Source of the DNA: Phragmites australis
Lineage: Eukaryota; Streptophyta; Magnoliopsida; Poales; Poaceae
Assembly: GCF_958298935.1 (NCBI RefSeq)
Contig: NC_084924.1
Span: 33,763,819-33,827,818, forward strand
DNA length: 64,000 bases
Reading direction: 5' to 3'
Part shown: piece after piece, positions 22,600 through 34,570 of the stretch
Layout of the letters: the number at the start of each line of letters is the position of its first letter
How positions within the stretch are numbered: position 1 is the first letter of the stretch
The notes under the pieces: model-generated
Database searches by the model: none
Told to the model about the DNA's origin: nothing
The model's input: only the letters and a program-made list of their open reading frames with translations
Program-made: the position numbers and the translations under genes

Positions 22600-24850
22600 T
22601 GGAGGATAAAAAAAAAATGGGACGTCGGATGTTAAATGTAATATAAAAAATAACTATAGCAACATATTTTCATAACGTTTGAAACATTATATTTGAACAT
22701 ATGAAATATTAGAGATACGAAAATATATATATTAAGTCAAATGGATAATTTTTTCGGGTTCGGATCTGTGTGCTATTTTGATGCATGAATTGAGTGCAAC
22801 AAAACGAAAAATAACTTCTACAACAAATTTTCATTACATCTGAAACATTAAATTTGAACATCTAAAACATTGGAGATACGAAATATAAGAATTAACTCAA
22901 TTGAATAATTTTTTCGGGTCCAGACCTGTGTGCTATTTTGGTGCATTTTTTATGTTGCAAACATTGATTTCAGATGTTGCAGACATCAGTTTTCGATGTT
23001 GCAATGGACAGTTGAAGCGTCTTATCTATCAGACGACCGAGCGCTCATTGAATTTGGGATCGATAATGGTAGCACCCTTACGTCTGATGTCATCGGTCGT
23101 CTGTTGGGCCCACTCAACTACTGAGAACTTTATTCGATCCCGTTAGCACCTACGTAGACAACTCTATAGTCTCCAATAGCTTCATTCCTCTTCCTCCATT
23201 TTTTTCTCTCTCCAACTGATCCATCCAATCCCCCGGCGCTCGAACAAGGCCACAGGGCCGTCAAATCTACCCCCGTCCGCAGCAGCAGCCGCCGCTGTCC
23301 CCGACGAGGTCTGCAACGACATCAAGTTGGCGTCCACGAGTTGGCGCTTCCAATGCAGCTCGCGATTTAGCACGTTTGTGGTTTGCCAAGGGTCGCAATG
23401 GCGACGCCGCGCGTCTCGTTCAGATCGGAGAGTGGTTGGAGTTTCGGGTCATGGCGGAGGAAGTTGCAGAGTCGAGAAGGTTCGGCTACGTATTGGATCG
23501 AAAGAGGCTAGGATCTCAATCATATAGGCAAGTCAATTGGATGTTGTGGTGGCCTCTTTGAGATGTTGCATGCATGTATTCATTTCGATTGTTGCAACAA
23601 CAATTATGACTATTAGGGTGTTGCAACTATTTCTCTCCAATGTTGTAGTAGGTAATTTTTGATATTCCATCAAGTGATTTGAAATGTTTCAACAATTACA
23701 ACATGTGATTTGGCTTAAATTGGTCTTTTTGATGCTGCAATAGGTGAACTGGGATGTTCCAGTAAGTGATATATGATGTTGAGGTGGGAATTTTTTTTAC
23801 GATAATACTCCTCCTAAGACGTCCAAGGCCGTGTTCCGCCCGAACGCTTCATTCAGCACCACGCATAACCCTAGACCCAAATTTTTTATTCAATCGAGTT
23901 TGCAGAGGAGCGTGTCCATCTCTTGGCTCCAATAGAGCACCGCTCTTTGTCCTGCGTTCTTTGTCTCGTCCAACCCGCTCCGATCAAGTCTAGGCCTGCT
24001 ACTCTATGACCATCGATCGCCTTTGATGTTCCGAAGCGTGCACTGTCCACCTTCGCCGCTGTTGTTATAGCCAAGCTCCTGGAGGTGGTCGCGTTGCTGT
24101 TGGGCGTTGGCGTCAGCCAAAGGCGCTAGAGTTCGAGGACACTGAGAGGCCATTGCCGTCATTGGCGCTCGTGGGCACGCTCACGGTGCTATAGGTGGTG
24201 CCCTGGAGCCCTGGTAGACGCCGCTACCGTGGCGCTACAGTCGTGATCTTGTGGTTAGTGGCTAGCAGCACACTAGGCCGAGCCCGGATGAGACGAAGCA
24301 GCAAAGCATTGAATCGAGCTGTGAAGAGCTTTTTCCTATGTTGCAGCAACTGATTTTAGATGTTAACATATGATTTGGGATGTTGCATTAGCATATTTGA
24401 TGTTGTAACACGTGATTTAGTGGGATTAACTCGTTTTACTGATGTTGCAGCAGGGGATTGGGATATTGTAACAGGTGATTTGGAATGTTGGAAAAAATTA
24501 TCGATGCTGAGATTACCATTTTATCATTTTTTTTGACATGTTGCATGAAATATAGCACTGATATTGCGGAGGGATTTTTCTCTCCTAGAATCCGACGTCA
24601 GTAAGCTACTTTTTGTTGTGTGCAACACAACGGCATGTTATGATAGTAATTTTTAGCATAGAACAAAACGGAGAAGAGATATTCGTATCTTTTGTTACAT
24701 ACAACACGATGATATGTTAAGATAAAAATTTTCTGGTTTGCATCAAACGATAGAGCTGTTGTCCAACTATTTAAATGCGACGGCTCGAAATCGTCCGGAA
24801 CGAGCGCCGGCTCCGGACGTCCGGACGCTAGCTCCGGACAAAATAGCATT
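22600..24850. repeat. Mutator-like or unclassified repeat with GATGTTGCA motif arrays
   Basis: GACGTCGGAT near 22621 and the inverted ATCCGACGTC near 24591 may be parts of inverted ends. GATGTTGCA-like motifs recur about every 25-40 bp in 22940-23010, 23555-23790 and 24340-24560. The centre (23215-23560 and 23820-24300) is GC-rich and gene-like, as if captured from host genes, but no frame is long or recognisable. The right flank at 24800-24840 has a CCGGACGTCCGGACGC block often seen at such ends. Class and limits are uncertain. Confidence 0.4.
22641..22960 (+). repeat. Tandem duplication, period about 161 bp
   Basis: 22641-22801 and 22802-22960 share the ordered blocks TGAAACATTA, TTTGAACAT, GGAGATACGAAA, GATAATTTTTTCGGGT (or AATAATTTTTTCGGGT) and TGTGTGCTATTTTG. 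The copies differ by many substitutions, so it is an old duplication. Confidence 0.8.
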
Positions 24851-26228
24851 GGGCCTGTAGAAGTAGCTACTAGTAGGATTTTCCTGGAATCCCGCCTCGG
24901 ATCAGGACCCGAGTTCCATTTCAGAATCGACCGCCACTGATCGCTTCTCTCCCGGATGACACGTCTGGCCGCTGCGCGACGCCCTGCATTGTCACGGCCA
25001 TATATGGTGGCGCTCGACGTCTGGAACACCTTACACGTATGCCAGATTTGATGTTGGCAACCCTAATATAATCATTCTCTAGAAGAGCTGAGAAGATACA
25101 ATCATGGTGGTGTTGCTCGGCTGTCTTCGCGGATGGCAGCAGTTTGGTTCTTGCCTCAAGAAGACAAGTTAAAATTTGGTTACTATTTAGTTTAAGATTA
25201 AAATTTAGTTGTATTTCAAAAACTTTAGCAGTTAATTTTTTTCTATAGTAAAACTAAGCAAGATTTTGATGTCTAATATGATCATCCCGATTTTTTACAG
25301 GTTAACATTTTAACTTGGTTTCAAACTAAACCCTACCTGATTTGATCAAATTTTAAAATAATCTTAGTTTTAAGATGAGTAAATTTTAACTTGACTTCGT
25401 GAGGAGAGAACCAAATAGCCTCTAGGTGCGCCAAACAACAACGAGTACGTGGACGTGGAACTAGAGGAGATCAAGTGATGGTCGCGATGGGTCATCACTA
25501 GAGACGCGGTGGACCAGAAGAAAAGCTAGGTATGGGTGCATGCATGTGGTACGAGGATTATTTAACTTTTTCTCGATTCGATCTCTCGTTCATCTGTAGA
25601 GTCATCTAAATCACTAACAGTAAACTATAGTGACAAATTTATTATTAGTCATTTGAAAAAAAAATGGCGAATAGTTAAATACCTGTACCAGCCGCGTGGT
25701 ACGAACGTTCTAGGTTCAGGGACACGTCGCGCGATGGCAGGGCAACCGCGTGGGGTGGGGTGAGAATCTCATGATCTTATCCGCTCGCCCGATGCCATAT
25801 TTTTACCGCCGGCTTCACCGCCCGTCAGGTCGGCGTATATGGTGATGGGTCTCGTCGGATGGGAAATGTGTACCACGGAATCTAACTTTTTGAGAAAAGT
25901 AGTATTACTAGTACTATACTAGTATCTAATCGTGGAGTTCCCCTTCAGGGGCAGCAGTAAAAAAACTGGTGGCCGCGGTGATTCCTATGAGCTCAGATGA
26001 GACACGCGTTGGCAGTGTACTGTGACGTCGTTACTGTTACATGTACGGCGAATGTGGAGAAGGAGAGAAGCTCCTTTCGTAAAAGAAAAAAAGGAGAAAA
26101 AAAAAAAAGAAAAGCTCGTCAGACGGAACGGACCCGTTCGGATCGCGCGATCCTGCGTGCGAATCAAACATATCACGCGACTTCGGGCGGACGCATCAGA
26201 CAGAAGAGATCAGTTTCGTCCTGCGGAG
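24851..26228. other. Intergenic, no gene recognised
   Basis: I see no conserved protein, RNA gene or clear transposon end here. The frame at 25029-24598 (minus) starts in GC-rich sequence and ends in AT-rich repeat, and nothing in it is recognisable. The overlapping frames at 25985-26264 sit over a purine-rich tract (26080-26115). Confidence 0.6.
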
Positions 26229-26268
26229 AGAGCTTTGATTAAAGGAGGAGAGAGCTTTGATTAAAGGA
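26229..26268 (+). repeat. 20 bp tandem duplication
   Basis: The motif GAGAGCTTTGATTAAAGGAG occurs twice head to tail, starting at 26229 and 26249, without a visible mismatch, which suggests a recent slippage. Confidence 0.9.
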
Positions 26269-26360
26269 GAAGAGATCAAAGCAAATCCACCTTTCCCTTG
26301 ATCATAGTTTCCCCGCTTTCTTATTTATGCATGATACTACACATGTGGCGTAGAACATAG

Positions 26361-26418
26361 GACTACGTAGACGTAGGACTGTAGGAGAGGACCACGTAGA
26401 CGTCGGACTGTAGGAGAG
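26361..26418 (+). repeat. About 29 bp tandem duplication
   Basis: Two copies of a unit containing ACGTAGACGT and GGACTGTAGGAGAG, differing at about two positions. Confidence 0.8.
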
Positions 26419-28085
26419 CACTGCTGACATACAGGCCTCGACGCGGCGGGACCACCAGTCTGCTTATCCAAAAGAGATAGGACCTTCTATGAAATTATTT
26501 TTAAAAATAATATCGTTTGCATCATATTCTATAGGAAGGAAGTTAAAAAAATAAAAAAAGTTGAAAGTGCGGCTCAATTATTAACTCATGTTAAAAAAAA
26601 CCTAACATACAAACACATATTTTTCTTGTATAGAACGTATCTTAAGAGGATCTTTAAAATTGATTTCATTTCATTTAGAGTTTTATTATTTTTTTCATAA
26701 TTTTTACAAAGTTCACTAGCATAAGTGAATATGTTAAGAAATAGCACTGTAATTAATATTTTCATGTCTACCATTATTTTTTTTACATACATCATAGTAT
26801 AAATAAACTAATAAATATGATTTCACTAATTTTGGAGGTGTGATAGGTTAGTTGTGAATTAATCTACTCGCAACGCATTTACACAATCCTGCATGTTACA
26901 TTAACTAATTCATGAGTTCATCCATTTTTAAAAGACATATGATCATGTAAGAAGACTAAGAAAATTAGTTTCATGATTTTTGGATTAGCAAAGAGTAAAC
27001 TATGCATTTAACTTGGTTTAACAAATACATTTTCTCACAGAAAATTTTCAACTTTTTTATGAGTATAAATACTTTTGTCATGTATATCATGTTATAAGGA
27101 AATCAACAAAATTTGTTTCATTTGATTTGAAGCTTAGATAAATTAGTTATTAATTTCACAAGATTGAGCCAATTTTTGAGTTTTTTTTAACTTCACTGAA
27201 AATCGAGAAAATCGCTCGATAAATCGAGAAAATTGAGCGGTTACCGATATAAACGAGTGGTTACCGACAATATAGAAAATTCGAGAAAACTGCTCGATAA
27301 ATCGAGAAAATCGTTCGGTAACCGGTCCGATTCAACCGGCTACCGAACGGAGAATCTAGTATTTTTTTATCCAAATTTTAAATTTTAGCAAATGAATTTT
27401 ATGCGAATTTTAGTTAAATTTTAAGCGGTTATCACGATAACAATATATTTTTATTACTGCTTGGAAGTGGTTAGCGTTTCAAAAACGATAAGTAAAATCC
27501 TGGACATCGGGACCATGTCAAGTTCACAACTACTTGTACCTCATGAACAAGAGCCGTTGTTTCGTGTCATCAAAATTTCTTTTGCAAAAGTTAAATTGTT
27601 AGTATACTGCAAGTGCCTAGTTATTTTCCCTGGCCTCCTAAATTTTAGCGCATGAAAACGTTAAAGATTTCAGTTGCTGCCGCCGCCGCCACTGCATACG
27701 TCATGCCTGACAAGGTTTAGTGGTCGGGGCAGGGATTTTTAGATCGCCAGTGTCGGTGCTTTAGAGGGATGCCAAGGAAGCAGGATGGCCTGATGGTGGT
27801 CGCGGACGTGGGTGGGGCGGTGAGGATGGCCGATGTGGGGTGCCAGCGAGAGGGGCAAAGATGCGGTCTGTTAGAGCTGGATTAGCGAAGTGGCAGGTGA
27901 TGAATGTGAATCCGATGGTGGGAGAGCCATCGGAGATGGTGGAGGCTGAAAGAGGGGGGCCGGGGTGAGTGATGGGACGAAGGAAGAAGACAATGTTCTA
28001 GCCTTTCAATTAAGATCCTACAACTAACACTCGTCGATCGAGAAAACGTCTGATTTCATGTGATCAAATAATAGCAACAGTATTA
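26419..28085. other. Intergenic AT-rich sequence with AATCGAGAAAA repeats
   Basis: No gene recognised. 27189-27345 contains repeated AATCGAGAAAA, GCTCGATAAATCG and CGGTTACCGA motifs in both orientations. 27675-27970 is GC-rich without a usable frame. The short ATG frames are not supported. Confidence 0.55.
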
Positions 28086-28473
28086 TCTCTACTATATAAA
28101 ATATGAGTTCATTCTTATATCATCTCTTCCTCTACTCTTCTCCCATCTAATTAAATCCTCTAAAATTTGAATAATTTACTCACTTTTGTCATCCACGGTC
28201 TACCCTCATCCTCCTGCCTCCCCACCTCGTTACCGACTACGGATATATAACTCGTTTCACTAATGAAAATAAATAAATAAATTATGAGAAAAAATAGCGT
28301 ATAATCTTTTCCTCTTTTTTTATCTCATATGAAATCAAATACGGTATCGCTTCCGATGTATTTATTTGACGGCTCTTTTATGTTACAACCACATCTCCAT
28401 TCAGTAAGTTAATACTTGATATTATCATATTTAATATTTATATTTTTATTATAACATACAAACACTTAGCTAG
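28086..28473 (+). mobile_element. Probable non-autonomous Helitron
   Basis: It starts TCTCTACTATATAAAATATG, a form typical of grass Helitron 5' ends, and ends CACTTAGCTAG, with CTAG as the last bases. It is flanked by A on the left and T on the right, the usual Helitron insertion site. Length 388 bp with no coding sequence. A clear 3' hairpin is not visible, which lowers confidence. Confidence 0.45.
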
Positions 28474-28683
28474 TTTCCATAAGTATTGTCTTTGGCCAAC
28501 GAAACTGAACGACAAACTTTTTTGTTTGTTCCAGCGGCAAACCCAATTCTATTTTTTCGCTAGTGGAGAGTGGAGTACTCTAACTTAATAATGAGTCAAA
28601 TGTGAGCGTCACTTATTTCTTTTTTAGACCAACCCCACTTTTTTTTTTCGATTCGTACTCAGTAAAGACCGATGCAAACCATC

Positions 28684-28762
28684 TCTCGAAAAATAATCGA
28701 TTCATGTCTGTTAGAAAGAGATGTCTCCCCAACGTATATCCCTTCGTTTATATACTAGTTTT

Positions 28763-28799
<37 letters not shown>

Positions 28800-28873
28800 C
28801 ACAATGCAATCAACAAATGAATTTGACTCTACTCTATTGAGTTCTATTGTCCCTATTCGTTTACACTCTAACA
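28684..28873 (+). repeat. 5' LTR of Copia A
   Basis: Aligns with 39570-39772 over shared blocks: ATTCATG, TCTCCCCAAC, TATCCCTTC, a (TA)n run, GAATTTGACTCTACTC and CTATTCGTTTACA. The start is placed by homology with the 3' LTR; the canonical TG is not preserved. Confidence 0.7.
28767..28796. repeat. (TA)n microsatellite in the Copia A 5' LTR
   Basis: About 15 TA units. The 3' LTR has a shorter run at 39686-39699, so the tract length has diverged since insertion. Confidence 0.9.
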
Positions 28874-28885
28874 CGTTATCAGTAT
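28874..28885 (+). promoter_or_regulatory. Primer binding site of Copia A
   Basis: CGTTATCAG directly follows the LTR end. Copia B has a similar TTATTAGCACAAAG at the same place. Confidence 0.55.
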
Positions 28886-28999
28886 TTGGTTTCCATTCAA
28901 AGAACAAGGCCAAGCAAGGAGAGGAAATCGATGAAGATGAACATACCATTTTATATGGCGCTGGACACCGCTATGTGCTTCCTCTTTGTTAGCAACAAC

Positions 29000-29004
29000 A
29001 CAGC
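29000..29004. repeat. Target site duplication ACAGC (left copy)
   Basis: ACAGC at 29000-29004 recurs at 32070-32074. The reading-frame continuity of the host ORF across the insertion supports these limits. Confidence 0.7.
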
Positions 29005-32000
29005 TGTAACAACCTAAATTCTCAAAATCAAGAAGTTGAAAACTTTTCAAAAGAAAATAAAAGAATTTGCAAAACCTAAATAGTCATATATATGCGTATG
29101 TGTTTATTTGATTGATTGAGTTTCTGGGCTAAGATGTACACATATAAAATATATACGTTGTACGTATATATATACATGAGATAAAATAGAATAAAAAAAG
29201 AAAAGTCTTTAGAGTTATATGGACCGAAGCCCATCTCTCTCTTTCTCATTTCCCTCTCCGCTCTCTGTTTCAGCCTAGCTCCAACCCAACCCACTACCTT
29301 CCTCTCTTCTCTCCTCTCTTCTCCGCTCAGCTCAGCAGCTCAGTAGCAGCAGCCGGTCATTGGCCGCATAGACGCTGCCATGTACGAGTCAAAGAAGAGC
29401 GTCAACCACTAGAACGGACCTGCCAAGACATTTAGAAGCTCAAGCCCGAGCCAAACCCGAGATGTGCACTTGAGTTCAACCACCAGTTGCTAAAATCCCA
29501 ACCAAATCCGCAAGATAGAGCTAGAGATAAGCGATGGACTAAAAGGAGGAAGAATCCAGGGGCTATGCGTGACCTTTTGCGCAAGAGATAAGAGTCCGAG
29601 CGTGTTTGAATCATCGGAATCGAGTTTGATCCGCTTCTGTCGCCTCTTTTCAAATCCGTTTTGATTTGGAGATAAGAGAGCCGCTTGCCTATATATATGC
29701 ACCCCCACACCCTCCTCAAAACATCCTGAGCCTTTACCCCAACTCCTCATCGAGAGATCGACACCCAAAGCCCATCTTCGACGAGCTCTGAAGCATCAAG
29801 CCGCCCATCGCCATTGCCTGCCTCTCTGGAGCATCTCCGACATCAATGTGTGCCCTAGGTGAGTTTCCCGTGCTTCCCCGATTCTTTTCCGCCACTCGCC
29901 ATCGAGTTAAGGCCATCAAAGCACCGTTCCAGTGGGTTTCCGGTTGTGCGCCACCGCGGGAAAGGCCTCCGCCACCTCTATTCTACCAGAGCCTAGCTCC
30001 AGAGAGTGTGAGCCGTCCGATCTGAGTTCAACGGCCAGGATTAGATCTATTTTATACCCCTTCGCCAGCTTAGAGTGCCACGTGGACTTCATAATCCGAG
30101 TCACTATCTTGCCACCGTGTCATCCATGTCAGCATTTTTGTTTATGTGTCACCCATGTCATCAAGCCACATCAACCAAACAGTCCTGTCAGCATGCCCAG
30201 TCAGCGTTTCCTTTCTTTTTATTTGTTTTATTTGCCGAGATGATGTCATAATTAATATATATTGCGTAATAAATAGATTTCTAGTACGATTTTTTTAATA
30301 ATAATAATAAATAGGGGATTAATTTCTATAATGTTTTCAGTCTTTTTAGTCTTTTTTTATCTTTAGAAAATCATAACTTGTTAACTGTAATTCTATTTTG
30401 GCTCGTTCTTTCGCTGGATTGTCCAAAAAAGTGTGATCTTGTATATGATGATGTTTGTTGTGTGATATTTGGTTCTTTTTGGATCTTGGTGTTTATTGGT
30501 GTGTGCCTTTTCATTTGTGTTCACGAGTAGACACCAACGTTCCAGAGGAGCTGCAAGGATTTCAAGATCAAGACTTTGAAGACCCAACTGAGTCGAGTGA
30601 AAGTAAGTTGTGTTCGCGATCATATTTATCCTAGTTTTATAAATGTTTTGTTTTACAAATATGCATGCTAATAATATGTTGGGAATCCCATGAGTTAGGT
30701 TTTACCCTAGTTTTTCCTTGTCATCCATGTTGCCATAGTATGGTTTTGGGTTATAAAAGGGTAGATGATGCTTAGCCTTTCTTGGGATGGTAATCATGAT
30801 AATCGCTCTATGAAATTGATAATGGTCCTATGCAATAATGATAAAATATGATGAAATGATTTTTATAGCAACATGACATAGGGATTTGAGCATGTGGTAT
30901 GATCGGTATGGGATGTATGGATAAGAATGTAGTAGTCTTGCTCAAATCTAAGGATCGGTTCGTGGGGTGACCTTTCTATATTTGCAGTACAACCACAAGC
31001 CTGGTATGGGACGGTTCTAGCCAAATATTTGCTTTACTCGCAGCATAGTGTAGACCATTTGGTGATACAGATGATGGAAGGGATGGACTTTCTTAGATCC
31101 ATAATGCGCAAGAGGGGGCTTCTGTTGTTAAGGTGAAATCACACGGTGGTGAAACCTTAGCGGGTAGACATGTGCTGAGAGGGGCATTGTAAAAGCTTTA
31201 TAGTGATCTCCTAGCTACAAACCTTGGAAGTTTGCAAGTGTCTATCTAACACGGGTAAAATAGAGACTTAGTCATCTCCTTGTGGATGATGAAATCATGA
31301 CTTGTGGGTAAATTACAACCTCTACAGAGTTAAAACTGAATATTCAATCATGCTCATAGTCACGAGTGGCATAGAAAACCTACCATGATTATAGTTTGAT
31401 GTTTTGATCAGTAGGGTCAACTTTACTGGTGGGAACCATAGTTGAGGTGTGGGTCAATCACGATTGTGGGAATCGTGGTTGAGGTTGGTTTGTCAGTGGT
31501 TCAACCTTGGCAGTGGGGGCCATGGTTGAGGTGTTGGGTGTTTGACCTGGGTGGTTAGAACCTTGGTTGAGGTGGTCAGTTGGTTAAGTTAGGATGGATA
31601 GAATCTTGAGGAGGTTGGTTAGTTACAGACATTTATTTAATTACTATTGCTTTTCAAACGTTTATACAAAAATATTGCTTTCTGCAAAAGAGCCAAAGGA
31701 GGCTTATCCTTGTTAAAGCCTTGAAATGCATATTATTCCTTCACAACTTGTTGAGTATGACATGTGCTCACATTTGCTATAACTAAACACTCAGTTGGGA
31801 AAGAATTCGACGACCTCGTTGAAGGTGCATTCTAAGGAGGTATTCTCGATCGATTCTCCTGTGGAGTTACCGATGAAGATGAAGACTTTGCTTAGGATCC
31901 ACTGTAGTTAATTGGTTCTTCAACCCTTGAATGTCTTTTGTAAGAAGATTTATCAATTAAGGTATGTATATTGTAATGATTATCATCAATGAAGTCGCTA

Positions 32001-32069
32001 TGTGTTGGAATTAATTTCTGGGCTCAACACATAGATGAAATTGGTTTGTTTCTTAAACTGGTCTTGACA
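29005..32069 (+). repeat. Giant solo LTR (TGTAACAACC type), 3065 bp
   Basis: Begins TGTAACAACC, ends GGTCTTGACA, with ACAGC on both sides. It shares weak but ordered blocks with the other giant LTRs: a sequence block near 30690-30960 also seen inverted near 46000-46260, and the ACATGTGCTCACATTTGCT block near 31760, inverted at 45250-45270. No internal retroelement genes. The right boundary is less certain than for the other solo LTRs. Confidence 0.7.
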
Positions 32070-32990
32070 ACAGCCTCCGTCAAGGTGACACTGGATCCAA
32101 AGTATCCCACGATGCCACGGTCATCTCCAGCGTTGACATTGGGGCTCCGCTCCACGGCAGCCGTGATGACGCATCTCAACATTCGAAGATGCTGTCATCT
32201 TCAATGGCATGACGGATCAGCACGCCAACGCCCTAGGCCTCCTCGCCACATTCGAGGCGGCTGCTACCGGCCCATGCTCAGGACCCGGCACCATCCTTCG
32301 CTTCATCAACGATGATGATCCAAACGGTGGCGATCGGCTCCTCTTCACTCGCTATTGCGGGGATCACCGGGGGATGAGTTCCCACCATGACGTCGGAGCC
32401 CACCTCTACCTCACCGGATTCATTGCAAGGCGATGGTGCCCCGGGCTGCAAAGCCCCTTAGGTCTCCCCCTCCCAGCATCAACGGTGACCGGTGGGGGCC
32501 CCTCCCAAGGCGAGGTGACAGCCTGCCTTAGTGCGGTGCCACCAAAAGAGTCTGGCGACGCCCCCCCTCCTCGCCCTCTGACAACGTCCGACCTCCACCC
32601 TGCGGCAATGACCCCAAGCGCGGCGTGCTAGTACTCGATGGAGCTCCAGCCTCACACCGGTGATTGCACCCTCCTATCACAGAGGCGACCTCCTCTCACT
32701 ATGGCTGTGGCGGTGCCCCTGCCCTTGCCGTTCCGACTGGAGGCGAGGGAAAAATGCTCGATGGTCGCCTGCCTGAGCCAGTAAGTCAGCGGCTTGCCCG
32801 TGTCGGCCATATCCAGTGGTGACGGGCCCAAGGGTGACCAGTCTGAGGAAGGACAATGACCCCCGCTAACCGGTAACCCTCCCGAATGTTGCACAATGGT
32901 GGTTAAGGCAGCCCGCCCCAAAGACTCAGCGGCATGGTGGCCCCGCGATGGATCTGCAGGAGGGGCGGTGGAAACCCTAACAGCTCGCCC

Positions 32991-34157
32991 CTCCGCATTT
33001 TATATGCCCCAATTGGCCAGACAGGCTAGACAGAGGCCACATGGGCCAGCTGGATGGCTTGATGGGCCGAACTAGCTGCATAGGGCCTAGATGGGCCGAC
33101 TTAAACCCAGTCAACATTTTTCACCAAAAACACCTTGTGTTTTATCTGAATTATGCGTTGGATTTTAATATAAATATCAATTATATCCTTGCATTTAAGT
33201 CCTTCAGACTTATAAAAGTTATAGGATAATTTGTATTTTTACATTTAAACCCTCTATTTTAAATGTATTGAGCTATATTATATTTACATCATGTAAATAT
33301 TCATTCCAAACCCTCAGGTGATAAGGAATTGCATAGTGATGTGTACTAATGCATAAAACCCCTCGGGTTTCCATTAAATCATGCTCTGCTTAAATATAAC
33401 TACAGTTATATTCATGTTCTTGCATTTTAAAATTGCAGAACATGCCGAGTGAAAATATTACACGCTTGTGATTATTTTATTTAAGTCCTTGGCTTTTACA
33501 TAAATTGTGTTATGTTTTATTTTCCTTTTGTAAATATACATTCCAGACCTTCTAGTCTTGAGGAATTGCCAAAATAATGTGTATTTTTACCAGTATTACC
33601 TCAGTAATAACTTGGCATTATATTGCAGTTTATTAAACATTATTATTTATTCCTTGCAAATTTTCATATTGCAAATTATTAATGGAATAAACATATTCTC
33701 CATTTATTATTTATTTAAGCCTTTGCTTAAATAATTCACAGAAAATGGATAGAAAATGCTTGTAAATTTGATGACTGCCTTTTTATAATGTCGGCATAGC
33801 ACAAGGTATCGGAGACTTTGACATTAGCTGTGACTGTAGCATTGTCCAACTTAATTGGACGGAGTCCATGTCAATAGTAGCGAGTTATCCCGCATAATAC
33901 TGCGAGAAATACACCATTTTGGTGACTACCTTCATCGTGTCTATTCCACATTTTCGTATAGAGTCTATATGTTACAAGTGACTACTATCACCTGTTCGAT
34001 CAAGAGTACAGTCTAACATTATAGTAGCGATTTATTATCTGTACTATATCAAGGTCAACACCACTTGTATTTTTGACATTTTATGATTAGCATTTTTAAT
34101 ATATTGCAATATTTGCTATTAATTTTCTCTCTTAGTAAATTAATACATTGTCATTTC
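32991..34157 (+). other. Untranslated leader of Copia A before gag
   Basis: AT-rich, with repeated ATTTAAGTCCTT, AAACCCTC and TGTAAATAT phrases and no frame of interest. The equivalent segment of Copia B (52130-52550) has similar phrases (CATTTAGCCCCTTGG). Confidence 0.55.
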
Positions 34158-34570
34158 ATGTGGGATGTGGCTAACATTTCCTTAATGGATTTTTCAAAAC
34201 CTGCATTGGATGACAACAATGATTTAACCTGGGCCATGGACGTTAAACTCAATTTGACTAACCGAAAGTATATTGCCACAGAAACTCCACCACTAGAGAA
34301 TGACAAACCTATTCATAAGCATTCCAAATATGCAACTTTGCATTTTTATTGCATCACCTCCATCCAGATCTCAAATCTAAGTATTTAATGGAGGAAGATC
34401 CACTCGCTCTGTAGACCTCCCTCTAGGAGCGTTATGAGCAACAACCTATTGTTCTACCCGAAGCACATCACGAATGGTTTTTCCTTCACTTTCTAGACTT
34501 CCGGTTCATTGCATATTACAACTCTCAAGTTCATGAAATCTGCTCTATGTTGAGATTATTTGATCACACA
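34158..34570 (+). pseudogene. Copia A gag, truncated
   Basis: Starts at an ATG giving MWDVANISLMDFSK and then a TWAMDVKLNLT segment, the usual N-terminus of grass copia gag proteins. A stop at 34386-34388 and later frame changes end it. No zinc knuckle is readable. Confidence 0.6.

Larger units (their letters stand above)
28933..32990 (+). pseudogene. GC-rich leader ORF of Copia A, possibly captured, split by a solo LTR
   Basis: The frame starting at the ATG of ATGAAGATGAAC (28930s) runs to the LTR insertion. If the LTR and one copy of its ACAGC duplication are skipped, it continues in frame at 32075 and reads on to about 32313. From about 32180 a neighbouring frame looks more protein-like (32209-32631, 140 aa, containing NGMTDQHANALGLL and RFINDDDPNGG), so a frameshift is likely. 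I do not recognise the protein. It may be a host gene fragment carried in the leader. A GC-rich non-coding part continues to about 32990. Confidence 0.45.

Noticed and set aside
24598..25029. 143-residue minus-strand frame
   Set aside because: It starts in GC-rich repeat flank and ends in AT-rich sequence with a TTGTTGTGTGCAACA-type repeat. No domain is recognised, so it is left as unexplained sequence.
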